A stretch of 64,000 nt of DNA from contig JALECJ010000258.1 of assembly GCA_023515745.1 (NCBI GenBank), positions 2,386,164-2,450,163 of the forward strand, given 5' to 3'. Under the pieces are notes generated by a model. That model searched no databases. It was not told the origin of the DNA and saw only the letters and a list, made by a program, of their open reading frames with translations. Numbering within the stretch: the first letter of the stretch is position 1; each line of letters starts with the position of its first letter. Made by a program: the position numbers and the translations under genes. The DNA comes from Amoeboaphelidium protococcarum (lineage: Eukaryota > Aphelidiomycota > Aphelidea). Shown here in pieces: positions 1 through 11,717 of the stretch.

Positions 1-1272
1 GGATGGGCTGTGTTGTCTTTGCTGAAGTTGTATAAGAATGCCACCGAGATTAATGGTATTTACAGCATGATTGTCATCGAAAAGCTTAACAATGGTCTGG
101 CAGAAGAGGCCATGAATTTGCTCATTGCTTTATATTCTTATAATGCTGAATACGCGTTTGAATGTGATCCAGAACTGCTCTCTGATTTTGCATCGTAAAC
201 ACTAGTCCAAGCTCTGGAATCACTATTGGAATGTGAGATTATACTCTGGAATGCTGTAGATTTTCAGATAGGGAATTTGTTTAAATCCATTGAAAAGTTC
301 TTACTAGATCATAGGTAGTTTTTCATATCCAAGACTATATCGATGTTTAACAGAGTTCGCTGTAATGAAATGGTTTATTGTACTGGGTTGCATGATCAAG
401 TCAAAATGATTGTTGATAGCCTCGGCGGATTTGAAGAGTTTACGTAGTATGTGCTAAGTATTCAGCCTGACGTATTTAGTGGACTCAATTAATGCCTTTT
501 CATGGATATTGTATGCGATCACATCCCTCTTCATGATCAGAATACGCTGGATGAAGTTTCCGTCCATATGGTGGAGTTGTGTTTTCAATAGACTCGCTTC
601 TGTCCTGACATTCTAGCATAATATTTTGATAATATGCACCAGTGTAACGCATACTCCACAGTGGCTAGCAAGAAACTATTACAGATTGCTGAAGAGGAGA
701 AGTTAGAGTGGTTATTCACCTATTTTAGTCAAAGTGAGATAGTTGCCCTGAATATAGGATCGCGGTTCTTGCAGCCGTGGGTGAATTAAGTGATCAAGAT
801 TGAAGTAGACTCTCGATTCCCAGATAACATCATATAAATTGTGCAAACTTGCCAGGCTAATGATAAAAAACTACTTTTTGCTCCCACTTGCGTTCGCAGA
901 ATTATGGCTCGCTGCATCAGTAATGCCGTCTTGTTATTGCCGGAGCACTGTACATCTAGATACTGGTTCTTTGAAGGATTGCCACTCTTCGTTATGCAGG
1001 ACAGAGTCATACTGAGAATCTATATTGACATTTGGCCTCATGCAATACTAACTTCTCGGAGTCTAAGAGTCCATGGGTATGAGGAGCTGGTTCGTGGCTT
1101 GTTCCACTACATTGAGTCTAATGAACTGTTGCCTCAGGAGAGAGTATCACTGATCTAGTCATTTTGTCAAGAGGCTGCAGATGCTAACAACGATGCCTTG
1201 TTGGATGTGGCCTTGACATTAGTAGAGCAATCAAAGATCATTTCCACTGATGATCTGGAGCCTATAAGGTGA
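1..1272 (+). CDS. Tandem orphan family, copy A (5' truncated by window edge)
   Basis: The frame is open from base 1 to the TGA at 1270-1272 (423 residues) when TAA/TAG are read as Gln. The start lies outside the window. It is the C-terminal part of a large protein repeated at 3508-5556 and 5913-8294. Shared landmarks are a YWFFEGLPLFVM segment near residue 320 (FYFFDGVPYFVM in copy C) and an ending that reaches about 100 residues past it. No signal peptide, zinc site or enzyme motif is visible; the protein looks helical and soluble. Function is unknown. The only hint comes from the complete copies, whose N-termini resemble a weak F-box. No introns were seen. Confidence 0.7.
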
Positions 1273-1430
1273 TGCATTTGTAAAGCACTTAATAATCCGA
1301 TTTTAAATCTTATATTTAATAATTGAAGTGCGTCATTTACACGGATATACCTATCTCTGTCTCTTTCAAAATCTGTGACAGCTTTGTCGCGTCGATTTGT
1401 CACTCTCAAACATATGAATGGGCATTTATA

Positions 1431-1577
1431 CTTGAACTCTTGCTACTTCAGGACTCAAGTTTTTATGATTATTTACGGCCTGTAGACTTATTGCAATTGA
1501 CCTTGCTATATCGCGATGGTCAGAATATAAACTTGGAGTAAAAACTCCCTCGTTCGTCGCACTAATTGAAGGTATGA
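1431..1577 (+). pseudogene. Stump of the same orphan family (N-terminus only)
   Basis: This frame reads LLLLQDSSFYDYLRPVDLLQ, nearly the N-terminus of copies B and C (LLELQDSFLYEYLRPVDLLE). It loses similarity within about 30 codons and stops at TGA 1575-1577. The family's initiator and Pro/Leu-rich first residues are absent or altered, and no further family sequence follows. It lies between copy A and the opposite-strand Crinkler-like gene. I read it as a duplication remnant; a short functional product cannot be excluded. Confidence 0.55.
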
Positions 1578-1710
1578 CGGACCAGTGTTGGTAGTGTATA
1601 GCTGAAGAGGGATTCAGTGATTATATGATGAGTAGCCTTAAGATTGGGATATTTTACATTCCCTATATAATTAAACAGATTCTATTTATACCATATAATG
1701 CAGCTAGAGT

Positions 1711-3340
1711 TCAATTAGTGAATTTATAATCCAGATCAGACACGAGCAGGAACTAGGAAATCTTACCCAACAGAGACTTGTTGCCTTCAACTAAACGAAA
1801 CCTTTTCACGGCATTAGCAAAGATTTACTGCTTTATGCTGCCTTCCTCCACTCCATTTATTAATTCAGACGCAGAATTATATCCATGATTGGCCAGAGAC
1901 GCAGCTCTTTTTATGCCAATTCCAAACAGACTTTCGACAGGACAATTTTCGATCGGTCTCATATCTGATTCAATTTTGGGCGCCTTAAAATCATCCATAC
2001 CTTTGCAGACCACGAACACCAGATTTATCTTCAAATCTTTTATATCAGCGTAACCTTCTTTAACCAGATATTTCAATCAAAGAACCAGACTTTACATTGT
2101 AATCATAATTCAATGTGATCTGGAACAAATAAAGTTGATTGGGAGCAAGTTCCAACAACCCATCGAAAACAGGATAATTTTACGAATGAACGTGTTTGTA
2201 CTCATTCGCACCAAAGTCTAATGCCACAGATCCGCCAACAGCTGGAGAATCCCCAAGAGGCAAGAGTTCAAACTATCCCCCAGAAGTCAACTACTTTCTC
2301 ATATCAGATTCGAAAATCCAACCTAGAAGAGAGGATGATCGCGGATCAGCTTTTAGCAGCGAGATGAACATAAACTTGTCGTGCCCAGATTAGTCAATTA
2401 TACTTTTTTAAACTTCATCTGCCACAAAAGCAGAACAAAACTGCAGCTTATACATTCTCAGGGTGGTGAACGCGCCAAATTCAGGTTTCATAAAAAGAGT
2501 TTCATGAGCGACTTCTTTCGTGTTTGCATTAAACACCACAAAGTCATTCAATTAGGAATAAGACTTGATACCTCGACATTCTACTTGGAGTTCCTAGATA
2601 TAGTCTTAAACCTAATCAGAATCCAATGCCAGGCAAATACGCGCAGTACCACCAACTAACGAGTATCTTATCTCAACCTCCGCTTGGCTAATATCCAAAT
2701 TCAATAACTCACGCGCCTCGAGCAATTCATCCAGAGACCAAAAAGGCATGTAGTAGATGGCAGGTGCACTTTTCCAACTGGATTTGAACCAGCTGTAGTT
2801 CGGACAGGTAAAGCAAATCATTTATGCACAATCAGGGAAGAAAGTAGGCGGCCCATCATACAGATGAATAGCATCCGGATAATCAGTGATGAGATCCCTT
2901 GCGTCAATTTTCATCAACTCGCCATTTGAGCTTCTAGCATGCTGAATCTCCTGAGCCCCATCTCTCACTCCCTTAAATGGCGGATAAACGACGACATCTA
3001 ACAAATTTCTACCCCCATCAAAAGCGGCTGTCACAATCTACTTGAAAGGATTGGATTCGCGATACTTTTAAAAGAAATGAGCATAGAATACAGACTTTCC
3101 AATGCCAGGAGTTCCGCTTACAGTAGTAATAAACTTTTTCTTGTCCAAGGTTTGGATGAGATATTCATAGTACTCATCATAGCAGTCACGAATGTAATAT
3201 TAATAAAAGGCCGCCTGGTTAGACTACGGCAATTAGAGCTGAGCAGGCGTCATGTCGAATACAGACTACGCCATTATACTATCATAGGTAGCATTGAAGG
3301 CACGCGCTTCATAGGTCATATTCAAATTCTAATCTTCCAT
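1711..3340 (-). pseudogene. Crinkler/RHS-type NTPase, one frameshift near the 3' end
   Basis: Read on the minus strand from ATG 3340-3338 with UAR=Gln, the first frame covers 431 codons to TGA 2047-2045. It carries a P-loop GTPGIGKS near residue 98 preceded by a YEYLIQ helix, then a FDGGRNL beta segment. Near residue 225 comes the closing module typical of Crinkler and retrotransposon-hot-spot NTPases: MPFWSLDELLEAREL followed by EIRYSLVGGTAR. After about codon 415 the homology continues in another frame (LVFVVCKGMDDFKAP, normally the end of this family) to TGA 1713-1711. The span is 1630 nt, not a multiple of three. A real frameshift, a sequencing slip or an unrecognised intron would explain this. 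Members are found in eukaryotic accessory regions; a role in conflict or nucleic-acid targeting is inference. Confidence 0.7.
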
Positions 3341-3507
3341 ATGTAGTATTCAGTAAGTAAAGAGTGATAGTATTTCGTCAAACTCAGCCTTATTAAGACA
3401 TATTTCGGTTTTAAGAGGAAAAGAAGAAGGAGATTAAGTATCTTCCAAAGTCTTTGTATACTTCTTTTTCTCCCTCTCTCTATACGGCAACCTTGAAAAC
3501 AATCACA

Positions 3508-5556
3508 ATGACTTCACCCCTATTACTTCAACTACTTGAGTTGCAAGACTCATTTTTGTATGAATATTTAAGACCTGTTGATTTATTGGAATTGACTCTG
3601 ACTAGCCGCTTGGTTTAAGACACATTATTGAGGTAAAAATTTCAAGTGCGCGACACGTACTTTGCGTATTATGGTCCTATACTGGCCATGTATCGCGTCA
3701 AGATGCACCCATACCTGTAGCTAAAGACTGCTGAGGATTACAAATTTTTTCTGCATCATGACTTGGGCTATGATCGCTCGTTGTATTTTCTAGCATTGGG
3801 TCTCTGTAAGCCTATTGGAGAGAGGCGCGTCGCTGAATGGGACAAGGCCATTTTGGGATCGATTTCTGCAGACGATCAGAAGGAAGAACAAGTTTCACAT
3901 TAGTTCAACGAGTGGTAGCAACATCTATTGCTTGTTTAGGAGTACGTCTATCTAAGCACTATGGAGCATCTGGCAGTCTCTTCGATAGATTTTCTGATTA
4001 CTCTGTTCCGTTTATTTGCTACTGAAGTGGGTAGTAAAAGCATGTAGAGGTACATCGGTTCTCATCCGCTTGTCTGGCGATATGGTTATGTTCATGATGC
4101 AATAAAAAAGTGTGGACTGTAAGCGTTGGTATTTGTTATTAACTATTACTTTGATGAAATCGCGTTTAAAGTTTCTGAAGATGTCGAGATCACTGGTCCA
4201 ATATTTATACGCTAAATTTGCTAGTACTTTCAACTGGGAGACTGTAGTCAGATCTTGTAGCAGTTGGATCAATTAATGGAGGTGGAGCCAAATTTCCAAA
4301 ATCTTATCGCGTATTACGGAGTTGCCAAGGAGCAGGGACTGTATGAAACTTTGAATGTAGAAGCGCATTTGAAAGCATCGTTGGTTAAAATAATGGCCCA
4401 TTCCAACAGCCAGTAGTCCCAACCTAAAAGAAGAAATTGTAATATGGAGAGACATCATTCACTGTGGCAAATTTCCGTACCGTTGCACGATATACTGTAT
4501 TGGAATGTTCCATTTGATTGGGTGAAGTAGTTGGTGTTGCATCAAGACTCGCTGGTGGTGAATTCGATTGAATGTGGATGGTTTATAGTTGAACTGCTTA
4601 TGACATATAGCTCTTCGAAATCATCATCAATCGTGATGTAATTTATGTTGGATAAAATCTATAATGGTCATGCTCAATAGGCGCATTATTTGCTTATCGC
4701 AGTCACATCATGCTCGTAAGATTATAACTTTGGCAGTTTTGAACATGCGATGCTCGACGTGAAGAAGGACTTTAAAAATGAGTTTAAAGATGTCCTTTTT
4801 CAAGTGTTTGACTTCTTGCTTGGCAATCCTGAGGCAATATGTCATGCTCTTCATTTAAGACTTTTCATGGCTTTTGAAGTATTCCAGGACATATTGGCAG
4901 AGTAGCAATAAGATCTTCTGAGTAAAACCATTGTAGCATTCAGTTAAGCGCACGATATTACATAAGATGCGAATGAGTGTCCTCACCATTCTCACTTGAT
5001 CAGAATTATTAAAGCTTTGGGTGGTGAATAGGCGTTCGCATCATTCATACTGATTATGGATGCTGAAACACTGTCTCAATGTAACGGGTGTATCTTGGCT
5101 TCTATCATCTACATATTCAAATGGAAATACAAAGGTCCTCTAACTGACGAGTTATGCACTAGACTTGTGTCTTTGTACGCAGATGTTGATAATCCGAAGC
5201 TGACTGCCGAGTTTTTGAGTGAAATGTATATTATTTTGGATTTCAGTGATGCCGTTATTTGTGAATTGAAGAGGACTCACACAGCGGAATAGCTGAAGGC
5301 AGTTTGTTCCCATTTGAGCCCTGGCTGTATTGACGAGTTATAATTAGGTGTGGAGTATTAAAGTGAGTGGATTCAAGAGATTGAGGTGGTATCTACTGGC
5401 CTTCCATATCCCGAGAATATAATAAGAATCGTGGAGATTGCAAACGAGAACTGCGGCTGCTTCGGCAATGCCCCCTGGTATGTGTCACGCAAGGTGATCG
5501 CCTTAACTAAATAAGCTCTTGCAAGATCGTCTGAGAAGCTCAATTTTGAAATTTGA
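3508..5556 (+). CDS. Tandem orphan family, copy B (shortened C-terminus)
   Basis: Single exon, ATG 3508 to TGA 5554-5556, 682 residues, with many in-frame TAA/TAG. The N-terminus LLELQDSFLYEYLRPVDLLE resembles a degenerate F-box (Leu-rich helix, Pro, Val-Asp-Leu), but I cannot confirm one. Shared blocks with copy C include QFNEW near residue 135, a YGYVHDAIKKCGLQALV block near 205 and PYPENIIRIVEIANENCG near 640. Copies A and C go on for about 100 more residues; here a TGA comes first, and the next codons (FLFIEG) still resemble the missing part (FYFFDG in C). The copy therefore looks truncated by a nonsense change. Function is unknown; the product is probably soluble and cytosolic. Confidence 0.7.
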
Positions 5557-5826
5557 TTTCTTTTTATTGAAGGCCTTATAGAACAGAGTAGAAATAGGTA
5601 TTGGAAGGCTGCATTACCTGGAGCAAGTCTGGAAAGATGATTTAGGGTGGTCCGATGATTCCAGATGATGTTGAACTTGTCAATGGCTATGATGTCTCCC
5701 ATTACACGTTCTGGTCCAACTGATTTGATAATCATTGATGCTAGAAATGTTGTTATAAGCCGTACTAATACAGCACAGTGCAGCACATTACAGTACAGTT
5801 AGAGTAGTAGAACAGTGAATAGATTT

Positions 5827-5836
5827 ACGCGTTTCG
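5827..5836 (+). promoter_or_regulatory. Candidate upstream CGTTTCG element
   Basis: acgcgtttcg lies 77-86 nt before the copy C ATG. Very similar elements occur at about the same distance before other genes: tgcgtttcgc at 8541-8550 (71-80 nt before 8621) and agtttcgctg at 17585-17594 (before 17662). The minus-strand counterparts are gcgttcgttt at 37970-37961 (before 37917) and a gaaaacga stretch at 20032-20039 (before 19959). The shape recalls SBF/E2F-type sites, but this is pattern matching by eye. Confidence 0.3.
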
Positions 5837-5912
5837 TTTCAGATGAACTTTGTGAATTTTCAATTTCCCCTCTATGTCTCTGAATATACAATAATAGACT
5901 ACAGTATTTAAA

Positions 5913-8294
5913 ATGACAACACTGCTACTACAGCTATTGCAACTTTCGGATACTTCTCTGTTTGATTACTTGCGACCTGTGGATATAGTGCAGCTTACGT
6001 TGACTGGTAAAGAGTGTCAAGAGATAATATAGAGTCAAAGACACTTAGTTCGACATTGTTATTGGAAGTATTATGGACCGCTGTTGGCTGCTTATCGTGT
6101 CAAAAGTCATGCCTACTTACGATTAAAGACTGTTTAAGACTACAAGGTATTTATGGCAGAGACTTTGGACTGTGATTATGCATTTTATTTGCGAGCACTT
6201 GCACTTGATAAAATGAGACCTCTACAAGAGCCTATTAACAAGTTATGGAACAGAGCTGTACTGGAAGTATGCGCTAGTATGGGTAACAGACCATGGCCGT
6301 ATGAATATACTTAGTTCAATGAGTGGTAGGAGTTCTATTCTTCTCCAGGGCAATATGTAAGTTCCCATCACAGTGAAGTTCTTGCAACGTCTCAATTGGA
6401 TCTCCTCATCACAGTATTTCGCGCATCTCTGGATAATGGTTGCATATAGTGGAATATGTAGAATTTCGTTGAGGCTGAGGGCAAGTAGATGCGTTATTAC
6501 TAAAGTTCTGTGGGGCGCTATGGCTACTTATATGATGCAATCAAGAATTACGGCTTGCAGGCGTTGGTGATTACGATTGGTCACTTCTATGATAAGAATC
6601 GTATCCGTGTTATAATATGTCCTGATAGCAAGTTTGTTTAAGGCATATGTAGATATTTTGAATTGGGAACTGGTGATCAGGTTTTGAAAGCATTAGAGAA
6701 TCTAATGAAGGCTAGTCCAAGCTTTCAAGTCCTCTTGGCGTATTACACACTACTGTAAGAGATTGGATTGTCTGCTGACCAGCTGGATAAGGAAGCTCAC
6801 ATCAAGAAGTCTATAGCGTAAATTATCAGTCATCACAATCAAATACCTGTAACTTAATACGATAACAAGAATTGGTAAAGAATTCATGAGAGTTTGTAAA
6901 TACCTGATGCTCTTCGAAACGTTATATACAGTTGTTTGACTCACGGCCAAGTGTGGGATTTTATTTGGTCAATAGATCCTATTAGATCTGTTGAGGCTGG
7001 TTGGATATTGATAGAACTCATAATGGTTTACGATGAAAAGCATTTACAATCGTATCTGATGGATTTCTTTCTAAATAAAGTTAAGGATGGACTTGTGGAT
7101 GAAGCTGCTAACTGGCTTATGGCTGTTCTGACTTATAAACCTTTAGGAGAGTATTTGTCGGAATATCTGAATGTTGAATTATTCAATGACCAAAAGGATG
7201 TCATTGTCCAAGTCTTTGACAAGTTGGCAGGCACTCCAGAAGTTTTGAAAAATGCACGATTCTTTGATCTTGCTTTGGCTTTTAGCTTATTTAGCAGTTT
7301 ACTGGATGATGCATAGCTATAGCTGCAGATACTGAAGAAAGTTATTGTGACGTTGAGCATGGTACATGATAACATTAGAGATGCTTTTGAGTGTTTTAGA
7401 CACAGTCAGTTGATGACCATTGTCAATTGTCTGGGAAAGGCGAAAACTTTTACATAGTTTGTACTGAATATGGACGCCAATACGCTCTCTTTATGTCACG
7501 GGTGCGTATTGGCTCACGTTATGCATAAATACGTATCCTATTACAAGTAGAGCGAATAGAACGATAAGCTGAGTATTTATTTACTGCAGTTGTATTACGA
7601 AATTGGGGATTTTAGAAAGACTGCCGCGTTCTTGAGTGCTCTTTATATTGATCATATGTATTCTGATGCAGTCGTACAACTAATGGAGACCTTATACTGT
7701 GAAGAAGATTTGCAGTAGATTTGCTCTCATTTGGATGATGATTGCGTAGATGCCCTTCGACTTGGACCAGAATATCACGATGCGTGGATTTAAATGGTAA
7801 ACACCGCCGCTGAAGAGCTCCCATTCCCTGCGAATATCATCTCAATTGTCCAATTAGCTACTGAGAACTGTGGTGAATTCATGCAAGCTCCTGATTGTGT
7901 AGTGAATACTCTAGTTGATGTAATTGGAAGTGCCATAATAAGGCCGCCAGAAGAACGTACATCCAGGTTCTACTTTTTTGACGGAGTACCGTACTTTGTG
8001 ATGAAGGAGAAACTGGTGATTTAATAGTACATTTTAATGTGGTCATTATGTCAAAGGTTGCAAGATCGTCCTTATATGAACAGTAATTTGGTACCGGATG
8101 ACTCAGAACTTGTATATGGATTCTTTGATTATGTCCATTCTAGTCAGGTGCCAGAGTAAGATCGCTAGTAGATGGTGGAAACTTTTGTAAAGTATGTAAA
8201 TTTTGGGAATCACGACAGTATGAAGACTTTGGCTGAATCATAAGCACAAGAGCGTGGGTATCAAGTTTTTGCGGAGAGTAATGGATTTTTCTGA
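5913..8294 (+). CDS. Tandem orphan family, copy C (apparently complete)
   Basis: Single exon, ATG 5913 to TGA 8292-8294, 793 residues, the best reference copy of the family. It begins MTTLLLQLLQLSDTSLFDYL, then RPVDIVQLTLTG, again F-box-like in pattern. The rest is helix-rich with no recognised catalytic motif. It includes QFNEWQEF near residue 130, the family block GYLYDAIKNYGLQALV near 205, and FYFFDGVPYFVMKEK near 695. The chance ATG-led pieces inside it come from reading TAA/TAG as stops. An acgcgtttcg element lies 77-86 nt upstream of the ATG. The array, the stump beside it and the truncated copy B suggest rapid duplication and decay. I do not recognise the family. Confidence 0.75.
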
Positions 8295-8620
8295 CTTTTC
8301 CGATTTGATATGTCCTCCGTTACTATCTCATCTGAGAATTTTGACGCGTTTCTTTGTAAATATTGCCTTATTGTTATACCATTATATCACTCACTCTATT
8401 TGAACGCTTTTAGACTTGTTTGAGACCGTTGTTGTGCCTTCAACCCCCATATTGAAATTAACTTGTAGCTTGTCGTTTCAATGCTGGTGACGATGAATTA
8501 GGAAGGAGCAAGCGCACGATAAAACTTCTTCTGTTTTTAATGCGTTTCGCTTTGATAAATAATTGTTACAACTGAACCAAATTATACGAGAGTCCATTTC
8601 TTAGTTGATAATCACCCAAA
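8295..8620. other. Intergenic, no gene seen
   Basis: This 326-nt gap separates copy C from the arsenite methyltransferase. I see no credible frame. Apart from the tgcgtttcgc element at 8541-8550 it holds AT-rich sequence only. Confidence 0.5.
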
Positions 8621-9685
8621 ATGTCCCAAAAGAATGAAAATTAATTACTTTCTGAAGTCAAAGAGTATTATGGCAAGACTTTAAAGACGACTAAAGATTT
8701 ACAAACATCAGCTTGTACGGCTGCGTGTACTCCACTTCCATCTTCTGTCCATCACGCGTTGAAGAATGTTCCGGATAAAATCATTGAGAAATTCTATGGT
8801 TGCGGTACCCCAATCCCGCTTGGTATTGAAGGACTGACGGTCCTGGATTTGGGTTCTGGTAGTGGGCGTGATTGTTATGTGCTGTCCCAGCTGGTTGGAG
8901 CCGAGGGTAAAGTGATTGGTCTTGACATGACCAAGGAGCAGTTGGAAGTTGCGCGTCAGTGCATGCCTGAATTTGAGGCCAAGATTGGATTTAAAAATAT
9001 GGAATTCCGTCATGGTTACATTGAGAGCTTAACTCAGCATGGTATTGCGGAGGAGTCTGTGGATTTGATCGTCTCTAACTGCGTTGTTAATCTTTCTCGG
9101 CGCAAAGATCTGGTACTGCAAGAAGTGTGGAAGGTGTTAAAATATGGCGGCGAGCTCTACTTTAGTGATGTGTACGCTGACCGTCGTGTGAGTGAATAAG
9201 CTCGTAATGATGAAATATTGTGGGGTGAATGCATCTCAGGTGCTCTGTACTACAATGATTTCTTGGACATGGCCAAGTCTGTAGGATTCAAAGATGTCAG
9301 ACGTGTATCAATCTCTGAAATTGCCATAGATAACAAATTTAAAAAGATTACTGGTAACACCAAGTTTTACTCCATCACTTATCGTCTGTTCAAGCTGCGT
9401 GACATGGATAATCGCTGTGAAGATTATGGACAGATTGGCAAGTACTTGGGCACCGTAGATGGTCAACCGCTAGGCTATCAGCTGGATGAAGATCATTACT
9501 TTGAAACCGGTAAATGGGTCAGTGTCTGTGGCAATACGGCGGCAATGCTCAGCAAAAGCTGGCTCGCAAAGTATTTCACAATTATGGGTGATAAATTAAC
9601 TCATTATGGGGTGTTTCTTGATTGTGGAAGTAGTAGTGCAACATCCAATTAGAAGCCACTGTTGAAACTGGGCGGCTGCTGTTGA
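8621..9685 (+). CDS. AS3MT: Arsenite S-adenosylmethionine methyltransferase
   Basis: Single exon, ATG 8621 to TGA 9683-9685, 354 residues, the usual length. It transfers methyl groups from S-adenosylmethionine to trivalent arsenic, a cytosolic detoxification step. The class I methyltransferase motif I is VLDLGSGSGRDCYVLSQ near residue 75, followed by GKVIGLDMTKEQ. Candidate arsenic-binding cysteines are visible: CTAAC near 30-34, the YGCGTP Cys near 60, the SNCVVNLS Cys near 150 and the WGECISGALY Cys near 205. This matches the Cys pattern of animal AS3MT and algal ArsM. The protein ends in a CC pair, also seen in the family. In-frame TAA/TAG at codon 8 and several later positions read as Gln. 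No operon or arsenic neighbours are present, as expected for a eukaryote. Confidence 0.95.
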
Positions 9686-11069
9686 TTATCCTACTATAGT
9701 TTATTGTACTGAGGAGAGCACTTTCTCCATCTGCCATTACTTGACTTATTAATCTAATAAATTATTCTACTACCTAATCTTAAGCGTTAATTTATTCAGT
9801 TGAACGGCGCAGGTGATTAAAACAAGTTATGGTTAACGAAACGCGTCCGAAGTGACGCACAACTGCCGCATTAAAGTTGAGTGGAGAACCAAATTAACCA
9901 GCTGGAGGCGTTAAGAGAGTGACTGGATCGCCTCTTTATTGAAACCGTTGGCATCATTATTCTTCTTTTCCACGCAAAACTTTGTAACAATTTGTAGAAA
10001 TCATCATATGTTAATCCCATATAGATTAAGGTCCTTTCATTGTTGGTGGTTTACTGGCGCGATCATAATATGACATTCGTGGAAGATCTGATACCGTTTT
10101 TAAAGGCCTGTCATAGAACACACTACTGGTGACAGTGTGCAAGAAGGCTTCTGCATTTGTACCGGAAAAGGTATGGCACCATGGCTCACGTGGTATACAA
10201 GTTTTTTCGACCATGTACCGCACGGGAAGCCCAACAATCCTCTACTCGTAGAAGGCGTTGAAAGCTTTTGTGGAGAATGATAGTCGTGACGCTGTCTTTA
10301 CTTGGCCATGCACCAGTAGTTTAGATGGCAGCAGCACTGTGCCTTTTTCCATGGAAAGGGTGGCTGCCTCTTATGCCATTTGGTAAATGACGAGTGAAAT
10401 TGAACAAAGCATCGCGATTTGCTTAATGACATAGGGCGATGAAGTTCTGGAATCCTCTATGATAAAAGTTGCCGGTCAATGATAATAAAGAACGCCATCA
10501 AATGTTACGTCTGAAGATGCACGAACTGGCGAGTACTGTAAGTTCGGAAGAAGAGAAAGTTGGGCGGCGATGAGGAGCGGACATAGGATAGATCTACTAG
10601 ACTCCAAGCTATACCGCTCAAGTTTGTCTCTAATTTCATAGATGTAAAGCCGGTCTGTACAACCGGACGCGTTGCCTCTGACGATTTGATCCAGCAGATG
10701 GAAGGTCTCGATTTCAACGTAGCTTGATCGACTTGTCTGTGTCTAGTTCGTATTAATATCATGATGGTGTTATTTAATTATAAATTATAGATTATAGATA
10801 TGTCATTGACTTTTGTTTCTTATCCTCTTGATTCTCTTGACAGTTGATACTAAATTAAAACAATAAACCATTTAGGGTGACTGGGAGTTTCTACTGAAGA
10901 TACATAAGAGATGCACTGTGATTGATTGTCTCATCTACGCGAAACGAGTTGAGCAATTTTGTTTCAACAAACGAATCCACTTAATTTTGAATTTGGCTTA
11001 TACCATCTCTTTCACTTAACCATTATTGAATAAATTGTAATTTAATAAATAGAATATCAACTTTAAGAG
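9686..11069. other. Mostly unassigned region
   Basis: No recognised gene. From 9943 to 10486 long frames are open on both strands. The plus frame contains VFKGLSQNTLLVTVCKKA; the minus frame contains FNAFYEQRIVGLPVRYMVEK. With only one stop codon such frames are expected by chance, and I could not decide between them. A strong GTAAGT donor at 10538 argues for plus-strand transcription near 10.5 kb (separate entry). cgcgaaacga at 10938-10947 is a reverse copy of the upstream element, before UBE2C. Confidence 0.4.
10463..10727 (+). CDS. Possible 3' part of an unrecognised gene
   Basis: A plus-strand frame (KLPVNDNKERHQMLRLKMHE) runs into a strong GTAAGT donor near 10538. Splicing to a CATAG acceptor about 50 nt later keeps the frame and gives TGRVASDDLIQQMEGLDFNV, ending at TGA 10725-10727. 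An ATG exists at 10502 but the true start may be further upstream. The splice pair and the plausible peptide are the only support; I recognise no family. Confidence 0.25.
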
Positions 11070-11597
11070 ATGTCGTAAGATTCTGTGACGAAGCGATTGC
11101 AAAGCGAGTTGTGTTAACTGATGGTAAGTTTTCGAGAACAATATCACATGATATCAAAATTTAATCTCACGTTATTAATGTAGATGGCATCTGTACCAGG
11201 CATATCAGCGTTTCCTGAGAGCGATAACCTGAGGAAATGGATTGGAACTGTTGAAGGCGCAGACAACACGCCTTATGCTGGTTAGACTTACAAGCTGTCA
11301 TTGCAATTCACATCTGAGTATCCATTCAAGGCTCCAGTTGTCAAATTCATCACCTAGATCTATCATCCAAACGTAGATTTCGAGACTGGCACCATCTGTC
11401 TGGATATTCTGAAAGAGGAGTGGAGCGCGATATATAACGTTCAGACTATCCTTATTTCGATTTAATCGCTGCTTGGTGAGCCGAATAATGACAGCCCTCT
11501 GAATGGACAGGCAGCGCAGTTGTGGTCAAACAAGAGCGACTTTTAGAAGGTGGTCAAATAGAAATACGAAGCAAATAAGCTTATCAACGAGCCATGA
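11070..11597 (+). CDS. UBE2C: Ubiquitin-conjugating enzyme E2 C (APC/C-type)
   Basis: Two exons: 11070-11123 and 11184-11597, with a 60-nt GTAAGT...TGTAG intron. The 155-residue product is a complete UBC fold. Motifs are [27 protein letters not shown], the HPNV active-site flap and the catalytic Cys in [13 protein letters not shown], followed by [16 protein letters not shown]. This signature is characteristic of UBE2C/UbcH10, the E2 that primes APC/C substrates in mitosis. The Gln of SIQSLLGEPN, invariant in relatives, is encoded by TAA at 11463-11465, direct support for the code change. The cgcgaaacga element about 125 nt upstream is notable for a cell-cycle gene. Confidence 0.95.
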
Positions 11598-11717
11598 TGA
11601 TACTTGTCGCCGTGACAGTTTAGTATTCCGATGATAAACTTTAGCCTATTGATGATAATTATGATGATTATTGCGATATAATGTTGAAAATAAAAGAGTG
11701 AGTGAGTAAATAATACT

